Below, piece after piece: positions 38,545-50,778 of a DNA stretch of 64,000 nt (position 1 is its first letter; each line of letters begins with the position of its first letter). The DNA is from Vulcanisaeta sp. JCM 16159. GTDB lineage: Archaea; Thermoproteota; Thermoprotei; Thermoproteales; Thermocladiaceae. The stretch is from the NCBI RefSeq assembly GCF_001316265.1, contig NZ_BBDN01000005.1, positions 62,001 to 126,000 on the forward strand. Direction: 5' to 3'. The notes beneath the pieces are model-generated. The model was not told where the DNA came from, searched no databases, and was given only the letters and a program-made list of their open reading frames with translations. A program made the translations under genes and the position numbers.

Positions 38545-38841
38545 TCAGGAATACATGTCGACAAATTCAAGCCACGTGTCAATTTCATCAATATTCATCC
38601 TACGCATTGCATTACCTCTCTCAACCCATGCTTCCCTCGGTATTAATTCATCACCAACCCTAGCAAATACAATTCTCACTATGGGTCTAGGCTCATCACT
38701 GATTTCCGCCTCGGTTCCAGAAGCCTCCTCCTCACTTGGTGCATGAAATAATAGCTCAACGGAATCCCCACTCTCTCTGATCTCGTAAAGTGGATTACCC
38801 CTAATGAAGTTAATGAGTTTATAATAGTTAATTGCCTTCAT
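38545..38841 (-). CDS. Small acidic hypothetical protein
   Basis: 98 residues, mixed strands and helices, with an acidic linker (SEEEASGTEAEISDEP) in the middle. The C-terminal half, RIVFARVGDELIPREAWVER, resembles short strands of small regulatory proteins, but no family is evident. A good start ATG and an intact frame support a real gene. Its neighbours are the membrane protein at 37957 and the TauE transporter. Confidence 0.45.
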   Translation of the reverse strand: MKAINYYKLINFIRGNPLYEIRESGDSVELLFHAPSEEEASGTEAEISDEPRPIVRIVFARVGDELIPREAWVERGNAMRRMNIDEIDTWLEFVDMYS

Positions 38842-38935
38842 ACCGCATGTAAATAAAATTATGAGTAATTAAATACTTTGTTCCTCGTAAAAATCCATCA
38901 AGACTGTGAGATAGGTATTGGGTGACTTGGGTAAT

Positions 38936-39775
38936 TCATGGTATTATGTGGTATATTTTCATTAGCATATATATGCCTACGAGCACTATTATTGCTCCAT
39001 AGGCAATCCTCAGAGTCCTCTTTGGGACCTTAACAGCCAGGCTAGTGCCTGCGTAACCACCAGCCACACCGCCAGCCACGTATAGTAGGGCTATGAGTAT
39101 GAGGACGTCGCCATAGAACCAATACTCGGCACCACTGGCCACACCAAACGTACCAACACTTAACAGGCTAGTCCCAATGGCCCTCGTTATGCATAGACCA
39201 GCAGAGAACATTAGGCTGGGCACGATTAAGAAGCCACCGCCAATACCGAAGTAACCACTGACCAAGCCAACTATGAAGCCGAAGATCGCAACCTTAATTG
39301 CCGTTGATGTTGTCAATCCTGGGCACTTCTTAAAGGCATTTACAACATGATTAACTTCATCGGCAGTACCGGCCTGCGTTGATTCCTTCCTAATTGCCAT
39401 GTATATGCCAAGCACAATCATTGCTATTGCGAAGTAGGTCAATAGGTCAGTACCTGGCGTTATGTGGCCCAGGTAGGCCCCTATTAAGGAACCAACGAGG
39501 CCTACGCCGGCGAATATGCCTCCAACCCTTGGCGCCACGTTCTTCTTCCTAAGGTGCATGTAGGAGTTTATGTACGCGTTTAAGCCTACTGCCAATGCCG
39601 TAGTCCCAATGGCTATGTGCGCGGCATCAGGTATTGTGTCAAGGCCAACGAAGTATAGGAACAATGGGACAGCCAAGATACTACCACCACCCCCAATAAG
39701 ACCGAGTGAGAAACCAACCAGTATTCCCGATATTATTGACAGCACATATTGGATAAGTGTCACCATTACAGTCAT
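38936..39775 (-). CDS. TauE/SafE-family membrane exporter
   Basis: The 279-residue protein has eight membrane helices and two repeats of a glycine-rich motif: GLIGGGGSILAVPLF near residues 25-39 and GYFGIGGGFLIVPSLM near residue 175, the hallmark of TauE/SafE proteins. Members move sulfite, sulfoacetate or other small organosulfur anions. The substrate here is unknown. It is transcribed away from ppdK and preceded by long A-tracts on its coding strand. Confidence 0.87.
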   Translation of the reverse strand: MTVMVTLIQYVLSIISGILVGFSLGLIGGGGSILAVPLFLYFVGLDTIPDAAHIAIGTTALAVGLNAYINSYMHLRKKNVAPRVGGIFAGVGLVGSLIGAYLGHITPGTDLLTYFAIAMIVLGIYMAIRKESTQAGTADEVNHVVNAFKKCPGLTTSTAIKVAIFGFIVGLVSGYFGIGGGFLIVPSLMFSAGLCITRAIGTSLLSVGTFGVASGAEYWFYGDVLILIALLYVAGGVAGGYAGTSLAVKVPKRTLRIAYGAIIVLVGIYMLMKIYHIIP

Positions 39776-39962
39776 ACACCCTCGTTAAGAAATTAGTCCT
39801 TTTTTTTAAGTTTTTTTTAGTTCAAAAATATGACATATTCATTAAATTTAGTGACATTTAGTGATAATCAATAAATGAATATAGCGTTATTGTCCTTATT
39901 TATCTATCGTTAGGTTTCTGTAAAATGGTACCTTTAAATGCTTTTAATGGTGGTTCGGCGTA

Positions 39963-42641
39963 TTAGTATATGTGTATCTTTGGTGCCTTGCCCAATATCT
40001 TCAGGGACTCCTGGGCAGCCACGAGCCTAGCCACTGGTACTCTGTAAGGCGATGCGCTGAAGTAGTTGAGTCCCCTGCCCACAACCTTAGCCAGTATCTT
40101 TATTGAGTCTGGGTCACCGCCATGCTCGCCACATATGCCAATCTCTATGTCTGGCTTCACGGACCTGGCCGCGTCTATGGCTATCTTCATGAGCTTGGCA
40201 ACGCCATCCTCATCGATGGTCACGAATGGGTCATAGGGCAGTACGCCGAGCTCCAGGTACTTACTCATGAACTTATTCTCCACATCATCCCTACTAAAGC
40301 TGAAGACCGCTTGTGTTAGGTCATTTGTTCCAAAGCTCATGAAGTCCACCACCTTGGCGATCTTATCGGCTGTCAGGCATGACCTGACGGTCTCCATCAT
40401 TGTGCCAATCTTAAAGTCAATCCTATCACCATATGTCTTGAATACCTCCTCTACCGTGGGCTTAACGACATTGTTAATTATTATCTCGAGCTCCCTAACC
40501 TCCGCGACCTGCGGTATCATTATCTGCACATCAACGTGCTTACCCTTCCTCTTTAGCTCTAGGGCTGCGGATACTATTGCCTTAACCTGTGCCGCGTAGA
40601 TCTCTGGGTATGTAATGCCGACCCTAACGCCCCTGTGCCCCATCATTGGGTTAGCCTCCATCAACGCCTTCACCCTGGCGAGCAGCCTCTCCTTCTCAGG
40701 ATCCGGCTTGCCCAAGGTCCTGGCCCTGGTTACCTCAGTGACTAATTCCTCGAAGTTTGGTAGGAACTCGTGAAGTGGTGGGTCGAATAACCTAACCGTT
40801 ATTGGGTAGCCCTCCATTATCTCGAATATCTCCAGGAAGTCCCTCTTCATCATCTCGGCCAATTGATCAAGCAGCTCCTTCCTCTCGCTTGGGTTGTCCG
40901 AGAGTATTACCTTCCTAAATAGGTCCAGCCTACCGGGTGCCCTGAACATCCTCTCGGTCCTCAATAGGCCAATGCCCTTGGCACCAAACCTCCTGGCTAT
41001 TGCGGCATCATCAGGCGTATCTGCATTAGCCCTAACCCCAAAGACAGACACAGAGTCAGCCATGTCCAGGAACTCGAAGAACTCAGGCGGTAGTTTGGGC
41101 TCTATCGTTGGTACCTTACCGACGTATACGTTACCCGTGAACCCATCAATCGTTATCCAATCACCCTCCTTAACAACCACATCACCAACCCTCGCAGTCC
41201 TAGTGCTGTAATCGATTTGCAGGGCCTCGGCACCAACTACCGCCGGCCTACCGATTGCCCTGGCAACGACCGCCGCGTGGCTAGTTGCACCACCCCTACT
41301 TGTTAACACGCCCACCGATGCGTAGAAGCCGTGCACGTCGTCCGGCTTCGTCTCCTCCCTAACCAGTATAACCTGTTTGCCGGCCTTGGACCACTCCACG
41401 GCCCTATCTGGGTCGAACACGGCCTGCCCACTCACTGCACCTGGTGATGCGGGTATACCCTTGGTCAACGGCTTACCTGCCTTGGACTCGTCAATCCTCG
41501 GGTAAAGCATCTGCAGTATGTACTCTGGCTTAACACCCATTATTGCCTCCTCCTTCGTTATCATGCCCTCCTTATACATGTCGACCCTCGTCTTCAAAAC
41601 GGCCAATGGATTCATCTTAGCATTCCTTGTCTGCAGGAACCAAAGCTTGCCCTTCTCTATCGTGAACTCCACATCTTGAACCTCCTTCTTAGTCTTCTCA
41701 ATGAGCTTAACACCGTTATACAACTGCTCATAGACCTCGGGCATCTCCTCCTTAAGCTTCTCAATGGGCTTTGGAGTCCTTATGCCCGCAACCACGTCCT
41801 CACCCTGGGCGTATGGCAAGTACTCACCGTAAAGCTATTCTCACCAGTTGCTGGGTCCCTTGAGAAGACGACGCCAGTGGCTGACCTCCAGTCGCGTTGC
41901 CGAAGACCATGGTCACTATTGCTGTGGCCGTGCAGTCGGCGATGTCGGGTGTTATCTTATTGGCCTCCCTATAGAACCTAGCCCTTGGTGAGTTCCATGA
42001 CTTGAACACGGCCTCTATTGAGAGCCTTAACTGCTCCCATGGATCATCAAACACCTTACCAAACCTCTTAATGTATACCTGCTTGTAGATTTCCACGAGT
42101 TCCTTAAGCCCCTCGAGCGGTATTTCCGGGTCCTCCTTAACGCCGTACTTCCGCTTAATCTCCTCAAGGGCTTATTAAACTCCTCCTCAGGTATCCCAAG
42201 GACTATCCTACCAAACATCGCCAGGAATCTCCTATATGCGTCGTAGGCGCCGTGCTCATTATTGATCCTCTTGGCTAGTCCATGGACAGTCCTATCATTA
42301 AGGCCTACGTTGAGGACAGTATCCATCATGCCAGGCATTGAAACCGCAGCTCCAGACCTCACGCTAACGAGTAATGGCTTATCAGGATCCCCAAGCTTAT
42401 ACCCTGTCTTCTCCTCAAGGTACTTAATGCCCCTGGTAACCTCATCCATCAATCCCTCGGGTAACTTCTCACCCTTGTCGTAGTATTCCCTACATGCCTT
42501 GGTTGTTATTATGATACCTGGAGGAACTGGCAAACCAAGTCTCGTCATTAGGACGAGACTGGATGCTTTACCACCTATTAACTTAACATCGTCTGGATCA
42601 GCCTCTTCGAAGGTTAACACGTACTTGCCGAGAGAGCCCAT
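39963..42641 (-). CDS. ppdK: Pyruvate, phosphate dikinase (three frame changes)
   Basis: The ATP-grasp part starts at ATG 42641 (KLIGGKASSLVLMTRLGLPVP) and breaks near 42165, 41900 and 41830. The last two restore DWRSATGVVFSRDPATGEN and FYGEYLPYAQGEDV by adding one G and one T to short runs. The central phosphohistidine domain has GGATSHAAVVARAIG with the catalytic His. The C-terminal PEP-binding barrel has GLLRTERMF and ICGEHGGDPDS. This gives about 893 residues, the normal size. It converts pyruvate, ATP and Pi to PEP, AMP and PPi, reversibly. In Thermoproteales it functions in both glycolytic and gluconeogenic directions. Confidence 0.93.
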
Positions 42642-42662
42642 TATGTATTTATGGATCTCTAG

Positions 42663-42672
42663 TTTTTATAAA
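42663..42672 (-). promoter_or_regulatory. TATA box for ppdK
   Basis: TTTATAAAAA on the minus strand, 22-31 bases before the ATG at 42641. Confidence 0.5.
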
Positions 42673-42869
42673 TTTTATTATATCGATCATTATTAATACT
42701 TTTTCTATTGATTAACTATTAACAATAATTATAAATACTGAATAAACAAGCTCGAGCAATTACCTGAGTCATTATTCTATTAATAATGATTTATATGTAA
42801 ATTTAATCTCGAAAAATAATCATGACATAGTTTATTTTTAGCAATAAGGAACTACCAATAACTACACGA

Positions 42870-45127
<2,258 letters not shown>

Positions 45128-45251
45128 TATTACTCATTTACTCGAGCTTACCCATTTTAATGGTTGAACTCTAATTTCTGCAATGTCTAGTATTGGACGT
45201 ATTATGTATTTTTAAGTAAGAAATATTAATACTTTTCCAGAACCAGTAATT

Positions 45252-45926
45252 GTGTCTCGGAACTTAAGTATTCAACAAGCCGTCAGGATAATTATTGAGG
45301 AGAACCCGCTTTACGTAACCTTACTGTCGAGCGGTCTCGTTAATTTATCGGCACTTGCAAGGAGCATTAAGCCACTGGTTGACTCAATGATTGGTAAGGA
45401 CACTAAGGTATTCACGATAGTCAAGGCCTTGGAGAGGATTTCCATGAATTACAAACTTGTTAATGAGTATCCTGACATTGTTAAGGCATTGAGTATGGCG
45501 GAGATCATAACATACAGTGGCATGGGTGAGGTTGAGATACCGTTGATTGAGGAGAACATGGAGAAGGTGGCTAAGCTTAGGGATTTGCTTGCGGCCGCTA
45601 AGGTTCAGTTCATAATACTCAATGATGGTAATAGAATGCACGTGATTGCACCGTTGATGTACATAGCCAGTGTTTGCACGCAGACTAGGATTGAGGAGTA
45701 CGGTATGGTGAGGATAATGTTTGCTGAGAAGGCGCCAGTCGGTATAGTGACTTTCCTGGTGCAGGTCATGAAGTCTAATCAAATAACAACTAAGCACGTG
45801 CTTAGGTATGACAATGACATATACATAGTGGTGGAGAGGGAAAAGACTCCCCTTCTCCTCAATATTATAGAGAAACTAAGGGCCATGGCATCACTACAGA
45901 CATTTCAGTCAAAGGCAATGAAATGA
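45252..45926 (+). CDS. Conserved archaeal protein with possible ACT-like regulatory domain
   Basis: This intact 224-residue protein starts VRIIIEENPLYVTLLSSGLV then LSALARSIKPLV, a pattern I associate with archaeal and bacterial proteins that pair a short helical domain with an ACT-like fold. The middle has strands (KVQFIILNDGNRMHVIAPL). The C-terminus has a second possible ACT-like unit (APVGIVTFLVQVMKSN). This would suggest small-molecule-responsive regulation, for example of amino acid metabolism, but it is an inference. GTG start at 45252. A C/D box guide RNA lies just downstream. Confidence 0.5.
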   Translation: MSRNLSIQQAVRIIIEENPLYVTLLSSGLVNLSALARSIKPLVDSMIGKDTKVFTIVKALERISMNYKLVNEYPDIVKALSMAEIITYSGMGEVEIPLIEENMEKVAKLRDLLAAAKVQFIILNDGNRMHVIAPLMYIASVCTQTRIEEYGMVRIMFAEKAPVGIVTFLVQVMKSNQITTKHVLRYDNDIYIVVEREKTPLLLNIIEKLRAMASLQTFQSKAMK

Positions 45927-45969
45927 TGAATCAAAGCCCTGGGTTTTATGTCAAAAACATCGGTAACTA

Positions 45970-46017
45970 ATGATGATTCTACGGGATCTGAGCAATGATG
46001 TAAGCGGCCTCTGCTGA
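45970..46017 (+). ncRNA. C/D box sRNA candidate 1
   Basis: Box C ATGATGA (45970-45976), an 11-base guide, box D' CTGA (45988-45991), a three-base spacer, box C' ATGATGT (45995-46001), a 12-base guide, box D CTGA (46014-46017). Guide lengths and the short D'-C' spacer are as in archaeal C/D sRNAs. It would guide 2'-O-methylation by Nop5-fibrillarin-L7Ae. Targets would be the RNA sequences complementary to TTCTACGGGAT and AAGCGGCCTCTG; I could not check these against rRNA or tRNA. Confidence 0.65.
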
Positions 46018-46060
46018 TGTGGGAATAGCTTATTATTAGATACTTTATGACTAATGCCGC

Positions 46061-47154
46061 ATGCCGAGTGTCAGTAGGATTTGGAGATTAATTGATGAAT
46101 TACGTAGGTCGCAGATAGAGTTGGCCGTTATTGTTCCAGGACCTAACTTTAGGTATTTGGTTGGTTCTAATATCGAGACCTTCGAGAGGTTCGGCGCATT
46201 GATTGTTTGTTCAGGCAATGGTACATACGCTTTAATATTGCCAAGGCTTGATGAGGGAAGGGCCAAGGCCACTGGCTTGCCGTACATTGTTTATGGGGAT
46301 GAGGAGGGCCCATTAAGCGTCATTAAGACGTTCATTAATGATAACTGCGGCGCTGTTGGTAGGGTTGGTTTTGAGGGCAGGGCCGCACTCAACTACTTGT
46401 GGGTTATACGTGGGGCAATTGGTGAATTTAGTGATTATTCCATTGATGGTTTATTAGCATCAATGAGGATAAGTAAGGATAATAATGAGCTAAATAATAT
46501 TGAGCGGGCGGTCAGAGCTATTGAGGATGGCATTAAGGCGGCGCGTGAATCTATCAGGCCCGGAATGACCGAGCTTGATGTTGCTAAGGTGATTAGTGAT
46601 GCCATTAGTAATGCAGGTGCTGAGCCTAGAGATGTGCTTGTTCAGTCGGGCCCTAACTCGGCCATACCTCATTGGATGCCTTCCCGTAGGAGGATTGAGG
46701 TTGGTGATGTGGTTGTCATTGACGTTACCGCAACCTACAATGACTACTATGGCGATTTAACGAGGACATTCGTAATCGGCAACCCGCCAGGCAATTTCTG
46801 GCACATTTACAACCTAGTTAGGAAAGCCCATGACGAGCTATAGCCGGGGTTAGGGAGGGCGTTACGGGTGCTTATGTTGATTCGATAGCCAGGAGGGTCA
46901 TAACCGAGGGTGGTTATGGGGAGTACTTCATACATAGGACTGGTCATGGGATTGGGCTTGAGGTTCATGAGGAACCATTCATAAGCCAGTCCTATGATAA
47001 GGCATTACCGAGGGGTAGCGCATTCACTATTGAGCCTGGCATATACCTGCCCAGCAGGTTTGGTGTTAGGCTTGAGAGTAACGTTGTGATTAAACTTGAC
47101 GGTGGGGTTGAGGTTCTCGATAGGTACTGGCCAGAGGTTATTGTCAGGGTCTAG
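46061..47154 (+). CDS. M24-family Xaa-Pro aminopeptidase/dipeptidase (one frame change)
   Basis: The N-terminal creatinase-like domain (residues about 1-120) precedes the pita-bread catalytic domain. Metal ligands are seen in VVVIDVTATYNDYYGDLTR (two Asp), in the second frame in RTGHGIGLEVHEEP (His), FTIEPGIY (Glu) and VRLESNVV (Glu). The first frame stops at 46843 after KAHDEL; the next frame continues AIAGVREGVTGAYVDSIA and ends at 47154, so one base is missing. It releases amino acids from the N-terminus of Xaa-Pro peptides. It starts a forward cluster with the histidine phosphatase. Confidence 0.85.
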
Positions 47155-47191
47155 TAATGCTTTATTACCCAGCACATCTGTAGTCACTAAC

Positions 47192-47813
47192 GTGATATTA
47201 TACCTTGTTAGGCATGGTGAGGCGCAATTGAATGCACTTGGAATACTTCATTCGAGGAATTACGATGATAATCCATTAACGGACAGGGGTAAGCTCGAAG
47301 CAGCCGCAGCCGCGTTGTTCCTACATAGAATGGGTGCTGGCGGCCCTGTATTCACCTCGCCATTACTGCGCGCACGCCAGACTGCCAACTGTATTAACCG
47401 TAATTACAGGGTTGATGATAGTTGAGGGAGATTGACATGGGTGAGTGGAACTTAAGAGGATAAGTGAGGTTCCCTTCGATGACTACAGGAGGGACCCGGT
47501 TAAGTACCATCCACCTGGTGGTGAGTCTATAGAGTCTGTGGTTAATAGGGTCATGGACTTCCTAAACTTCGTCGAGGGCATTAATGAGAGGTCCGTGATT
47601 GCCGTAAGCCATTGGCACCCCATTGCTACAATCGCGGCCCTGATCATGGGATTACCCCTGAGTAATATCTATAAGTTGCGTATTAGTACGGGGTCTATAA
47701 CGGCCATTGACTTGGATAATGATGACGTATTATTCCTAAACCTAAGCCCATTAAGGGTGTTGAGAAGCCTTGGCTTTAGCGATAATGAGTTAATTAAGGA
47801 GTGCGGTGAGTAG
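47192..47813 (+). CDS. Histidine phosphatase (phosphoglycerate mutase-like, two frame changes)
   Basis: Start GTG 47192 opens MILYLVRHGEAQLN, the RHG motif with the catalytic His. PVFTSPLLRARQTA follows. Breaks near 47420 and 47455 bring in REIDMGEWNLK, with the conserved acidic residue, and RISEVPFDDYRRDP. The second catalytic His is in AVSHWHPIATIAAL. Both breaks behave as missing bases. Such proteins act as cofactor-dependent phosphoglycerate mutases or as broad phosphatases; the small size (about 208 residues) favours a phosphatase or a CobC/alpha-ribazole type. It follows the M24 peptidase closely. Confidence 0.8.
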
Positions 47814-47824
47814 GGCTAATTACT

Positions 47825-48259
47825 ATGAATATTACCTGCAGTGAGGTTCATTGGAGGCTTGTTGAGTTGAATATGGATCACGCATGTGGATTAGCAAGCA
47901 TATTGAAGGTTATTGGTGAGAGACTAGGTATTCTTAGTATCCCGGATGTGGTTGATGTCATGGTTTACGGTAACTACGAAACCGCTAAACAAGTACTGGG
48001 TAACTCGGTGGTTCTTGAGAGGTCTCTGGTTCCGGGGCTTTTCTCACGCGCAATTCTCATAGGTGGTATTCCCTACGCATCTATTGAGGATTTAATTGTG
48101 TCCGTAGTTGTTAATGGGGATACACCATGGTACGTGGACATAGTCCGGGAATTAATGAGGAATAATAATGTGAGGAATAGCCTGAGGTGGGAGTGGATTA
48201 ATGAAGTGCTTAGTAGATTCGGCGTTACAAGGATTTTCAACGAAATTATTTTGCAGTAG
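47825..48259 (+). CDS. Hypothetical protein, unknown function
   Basis: 144 residues, intact. It starts MNITCSEVHWRLVELNMDHA with a helical region, followed by a strand-rich middle (DVVDVMVYGNYETAKQVLG, ILIGGIPYASIEDLIV) and a helical C-terminus. The MVYGNYE and YASIEDLIV segments are suggestive of a nucleotidyltransferase-like fold, but no catalytic Asp pair is clear, so I do not assign it. It lies just after the histidine phosphatase and ends overlapping the convergent radical SAM gene by 14 bases. Confidence 0.45.
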   Translation: MNITCSEVHWRLVELNMDHACGLASILKVIGERLGILSIPDVVDVMVYGNYETAKQVLGNSVVLERSLVPGLFSRAILIGGIPYASIEDLIVSVVVNGDTPWYVDIVRELMRNNNVRNSLRWEWINEVLSRFGVTRIFNEIILQ

Positions 48260-49364
48260 GTTCATAGATACAGGCCGGGTCTGAGGCTAGGGGATCCCCC
48301 AACTCTGTAAATGCCCTTGCCCTTGAGCCACCGCATACGTTCTTGAACTCGCACATGCCGCATTTGCCGTTGAACCTAGCCTCCCTTATAGTCCTCAATA
48401 CTGAGTGTTCCTTATACACTCTGACTATGTTATCCTTCCTCACGTTACCCAGCGTGAGCGGTAAGAAGCCGCTTGGGTATATCGAGCCGTCGCTCGCCAC
48501 GAATATTATCCCATAACCATCCCTAGCCGGCGTGAAACTCGGCGGCTTTGCAATGCCTGATGGCTCGCCCATTAACTCCCTGAGTTGTTTTGTTAATTCC
48601 CAGTATAGTTTACCACCCTCATACTTAATGCCGGAGCTTCTCTGCATAATGACCCTCCTGAAGAAGGGTGCTTCCACGGTCCTTATTGGCAACCCGTAGA
48701 GTGATGCGTCGTATAGGAATTGAACAACATCCTCGGTCTCCCAGGGATCCAAGGGCTCGAGTTCCATACCCCTACCCACGCGTATTAGGAAGAAGACCTC
48801 CCACGCATTGGCCCCGCTATCTTTAACTATTTTAAATACCTGGGGTAATTCATGAACGTTAAGCTTCATAACGGCCGTATTGACCTGGAACTCAATACCA
48901 TAACTCCTCAGCTTATTAAGTACCTCCAGCGTTGTCTTAAAGACGTCGATCCTCTCCAACGCTGTCCTTCTAATGTAATTATGAGTCTCAGGCCTGGCCC
49001 CGTCCAGGCTTATTGATACGGAGCTCACACGACCCTTTAACTCCTTGAGTAACTCATCATTAAGTAGTTTTGTTGACACGGCGGGAGACAGCGCCACTGG
49101 GATTCCCAGCGACCTTGCATGGTCTATTAGCTCCAGTATGTCATCCCTCATTAATGGATCACCACCGGTGAGTATCAGTACAGGGTATGGTCTGCCGAAC
49201 CCTGTCAAATCCTCTATGAATTTCTTAGCCTCCTTAGTACTTAACTCAGTGGGTAATGGCTTAAGCAGTGCGTTGGCTCTGCAATGCCGACATGCCAATG
49301 GGCATGCCTTCGTTGTCTCGTAAAATACCAGTAATGGTTTCTCCTCAAGTGGCCATCTATGCAT
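48246..49364 (-). CDS. Radical SAM/SPASM enzyme, heme-biosynthesis-like (AhbD/NirJ group)
   Basis: The radical SAM motif is CPLACRHCRAN (C-x3-C-x2-C) near residue 20 from the chosen start, and the C-terminal SPASM part has CGMCEFKNVCGGSRARAF. The overall pattern (LVFYETTKACPLACRHC, ILTGGDPLMRDDI, SISLDGARPETHNYIR) matches the family that includes AhbD, AhbC and NirJ in the siroheme-dependent heme pathway. Start chosen at ATG 49364 because a TATA box at 49383-49392 suits a leaderless transcript. A TTG at 49433 would add 23 residues. It is divergent from the second radical SAM gene. Confidence 0.72.
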   Translation of the reverse strand: MHRWPLEEKPLLVFYETTKACPLACRHCRANALLKPLPTELSTKEAKKFIEDLTGFGRPYPVLILTGGDPLMRDDILELIDHARSLGIPVALSPAVSTKLLNDELLKELKGRVSSVSISLDGARPETHNYIRRTALERIDVFKTTLEVLNKLRSYGIEFQVNTAVMKLNVHELPQVFKIVKDSGANAWEVFFLIRVGRGMELEPLDPWETEDVVQFLYDASLYGLPIRTVEAPFFRRVIMQRSSGIKYEGGKLYWELTKQLRELMGEPSGIAKPPSFTPARDGYGIIFVASDGSIYPSGFLPLTLGNVRKDNIVRVYKEHSVLRTIREARFNGKCGMCEFKNVCGGSRARAFTELGDPLASDPACIYEPTAK

Positions 49365-49382
49365 TGCGTTGGGTTCAAGCCC

Positions 49383-49392
49383 CTTATTTAAT
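49383..49392 (-). promoter_or_regulatory. TATA box for the radical SAM gene at 48246-49364
   Basis: TTATTAAATA on the minus strand, 19-28 bases before the ATG at 49364. It decides the start choice. Confidence 0.4.
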
Positions 49393-49470
49393 AACTTACT
49401 TCTTAGTGTTATTTTACATACATGGGCAAGCAAGATTTTATACTTGGTTAGGTACCTGTCAATTGATTAG

Positions 49471-50709
49471 ATGATTAACATAACGAACTTAGTGGTGGGG
49501 AGTGGCACTGTGAGTCTCTCTATTAAGGGTCATGACTACGTGAGAAGTGATAGGGAGTTCACGGACATTAGTAGGCCGTTAATATTCTGGAACATCACGT
49601 ACAGGTGCAACCTAAAGTGCATTCATTGCTACATAAATGCAATCCAAGGCCTATCAAGGGATGAATTAACTACTGAGGAGGTTCTTAGGGTCGTTGATGA
49701 CGCCCATGAATTGAGGACCCCCTTACTCATTATCAGTGGTGGCGAGCCTCTAATTAGGGAGGACATTACTGAGGTCATGAAGAGGGCTAGTGATTATGGT
49801 ATAAAGGTTTCCCTCAGCACTAATGGTACGTTAATCACCAGGGATTGGGCTTTAAAGCTTAAGGAGTTGAATGTTCAATACGTAGGGATAAGCATTGACT
49901 CGCCAGTACCTGAAATCCATGATAAAATAAGAGGCATCACTGGTGCCTGGGACCTGGCAATTAGGGGTATTAAGAACGTGATGGAGGTTGGGATGCCCGT
50001 CGGTATCAGGACAACCGTTACCAAGTTAAATATTGACCATGCGCCTGAGGTTGTTGAGCTGGCGCATAGGTTAGGCATTTCGAGGGTGGCCTTCTATCAC
50101 TTAGTACCAAGTGGTAGGGGTAGGGGCATCATTAATTTATTACCAAGCCCCGAGCAATTACTGAGGTTCCTAACGAGATTAATCGATACTGCTAGGAAGT
50201 ACCCTGATGTCGAGGTATTGACTGTGGATAACCCAGCCGATGGAGTTGTTGCGTCGTTGCTGGCGAGTAGTGATGAGGGCGAGTTCATGGATAAGTTAAG
50301 GCTTGTGAGTAGGATGGGAGCGTGCAGTGCCGGTAGGAAGGTTATGTCCATTTACCCCAATGGCGATGTTTACCCATGCCAATTCTTCAATGATAAACCA
50401 ATGGGTAATGTTAGGAGGGAGAGATTAACCGAGATTTGGCTTAGGCCCAAGGTAAACACTGAGCTTGTGGTTAGGCTTAGGGAGAGAAATTACGGCGGCT
50501 CACCGTGTATGAGGTGCCCATACCTAAGATACTGCGGTGGTTGTAGGGTTAGGGCTGAGGTTCTCAATGGCGATGTTTGGTCCATGGATCCACTATGCAC
50601 CATGAACTCGCTACTGCGTTTATGGAGACTTGGTGAGGTTGATCTAAGGCCCTGGCAGGTAAGGGTCATGAAGGAGTTTGAGGAATCGTTGGGTATTAAT
50701 GGTAATTAA
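49471..50709 (+). CDS. Radical SAM/SPASM enzyme, AhbC-like (12,18-didecarboxysiroheme deacetylase type)
   Basis: The motif CNLKCIHCYINA follows RPLIFWNITYR. LIISGGEPLIREDI, GISIDSPVPEIHDKIRG and VAFYHLVPSGRGRG match the AhbC/NirJ group, where the YHLV-x-GRG segment is conserved. The C-terminal SPASM domain has CMRCPYLRYCGGCRVRAE. At 412 residues it is intact. In archaea AhbC removes two acetate side chains to give Fe-coproporphyrin III, and AhbD then makes heme; the divergent neighbour may be that partner. The exact assignment of C versus D between the two genes needs comparison with characterised enzymes. Confidence 0.72.
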   Translation: MINITNLVVGSGTVSLSIKGHDYVRSDREFTDISRPLIFWNITYRCNLKCIHCYINAIQGLSRDELTTEEVLRVVDDAHELRTPLLIISGGEPLIREDITEVMKRASDYGIKVSLSTNGTLITRDWALKLKELNVQYVGISIDSPVPEIHDKIRGITGAWDLAIRGIKNVMEVGMPVGIRTTVTKLNIDHAPEVVELAHRLGISRVAFYHLVPSGRGRGIINLLPSPEQLLRFLTRLIDTARKYPDVEVLTVDNPADGVVASLLASSDEGEFMDKLRLVSRMGACSAGRKVMSIYPNGDVYPCQFFNDKPMGNVRRERLTEIWLRPKVNTELVVRLRERNYGGSPCMRCPYLRYCGGCRVRAEVLNGDVWSMDPLCTMNSLLRLWRLGEVDLRPWQVRVMKEFEESLGINGN

Positions 50710-50778
50710 ATAATCCTTAATTTAATTTATTGTAATAACAAAGTACATAAACCAGTTATTTATTGGCTACTTGAGTAA

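Noticed and set aside
39798-39822. Runs of T between TauE and ppdK as a terminator
   Set aside because: Both genes are on the minus strand, where these bases are A-runs in front of TauE. They fit a promoter-proximal AT tract, not termination of either gene.
45919-45960. Extra TGATGA near the end of the ACT-like gene
   Set aside because: No CTGA at guide distance, and the bases are the stop region of the gene.
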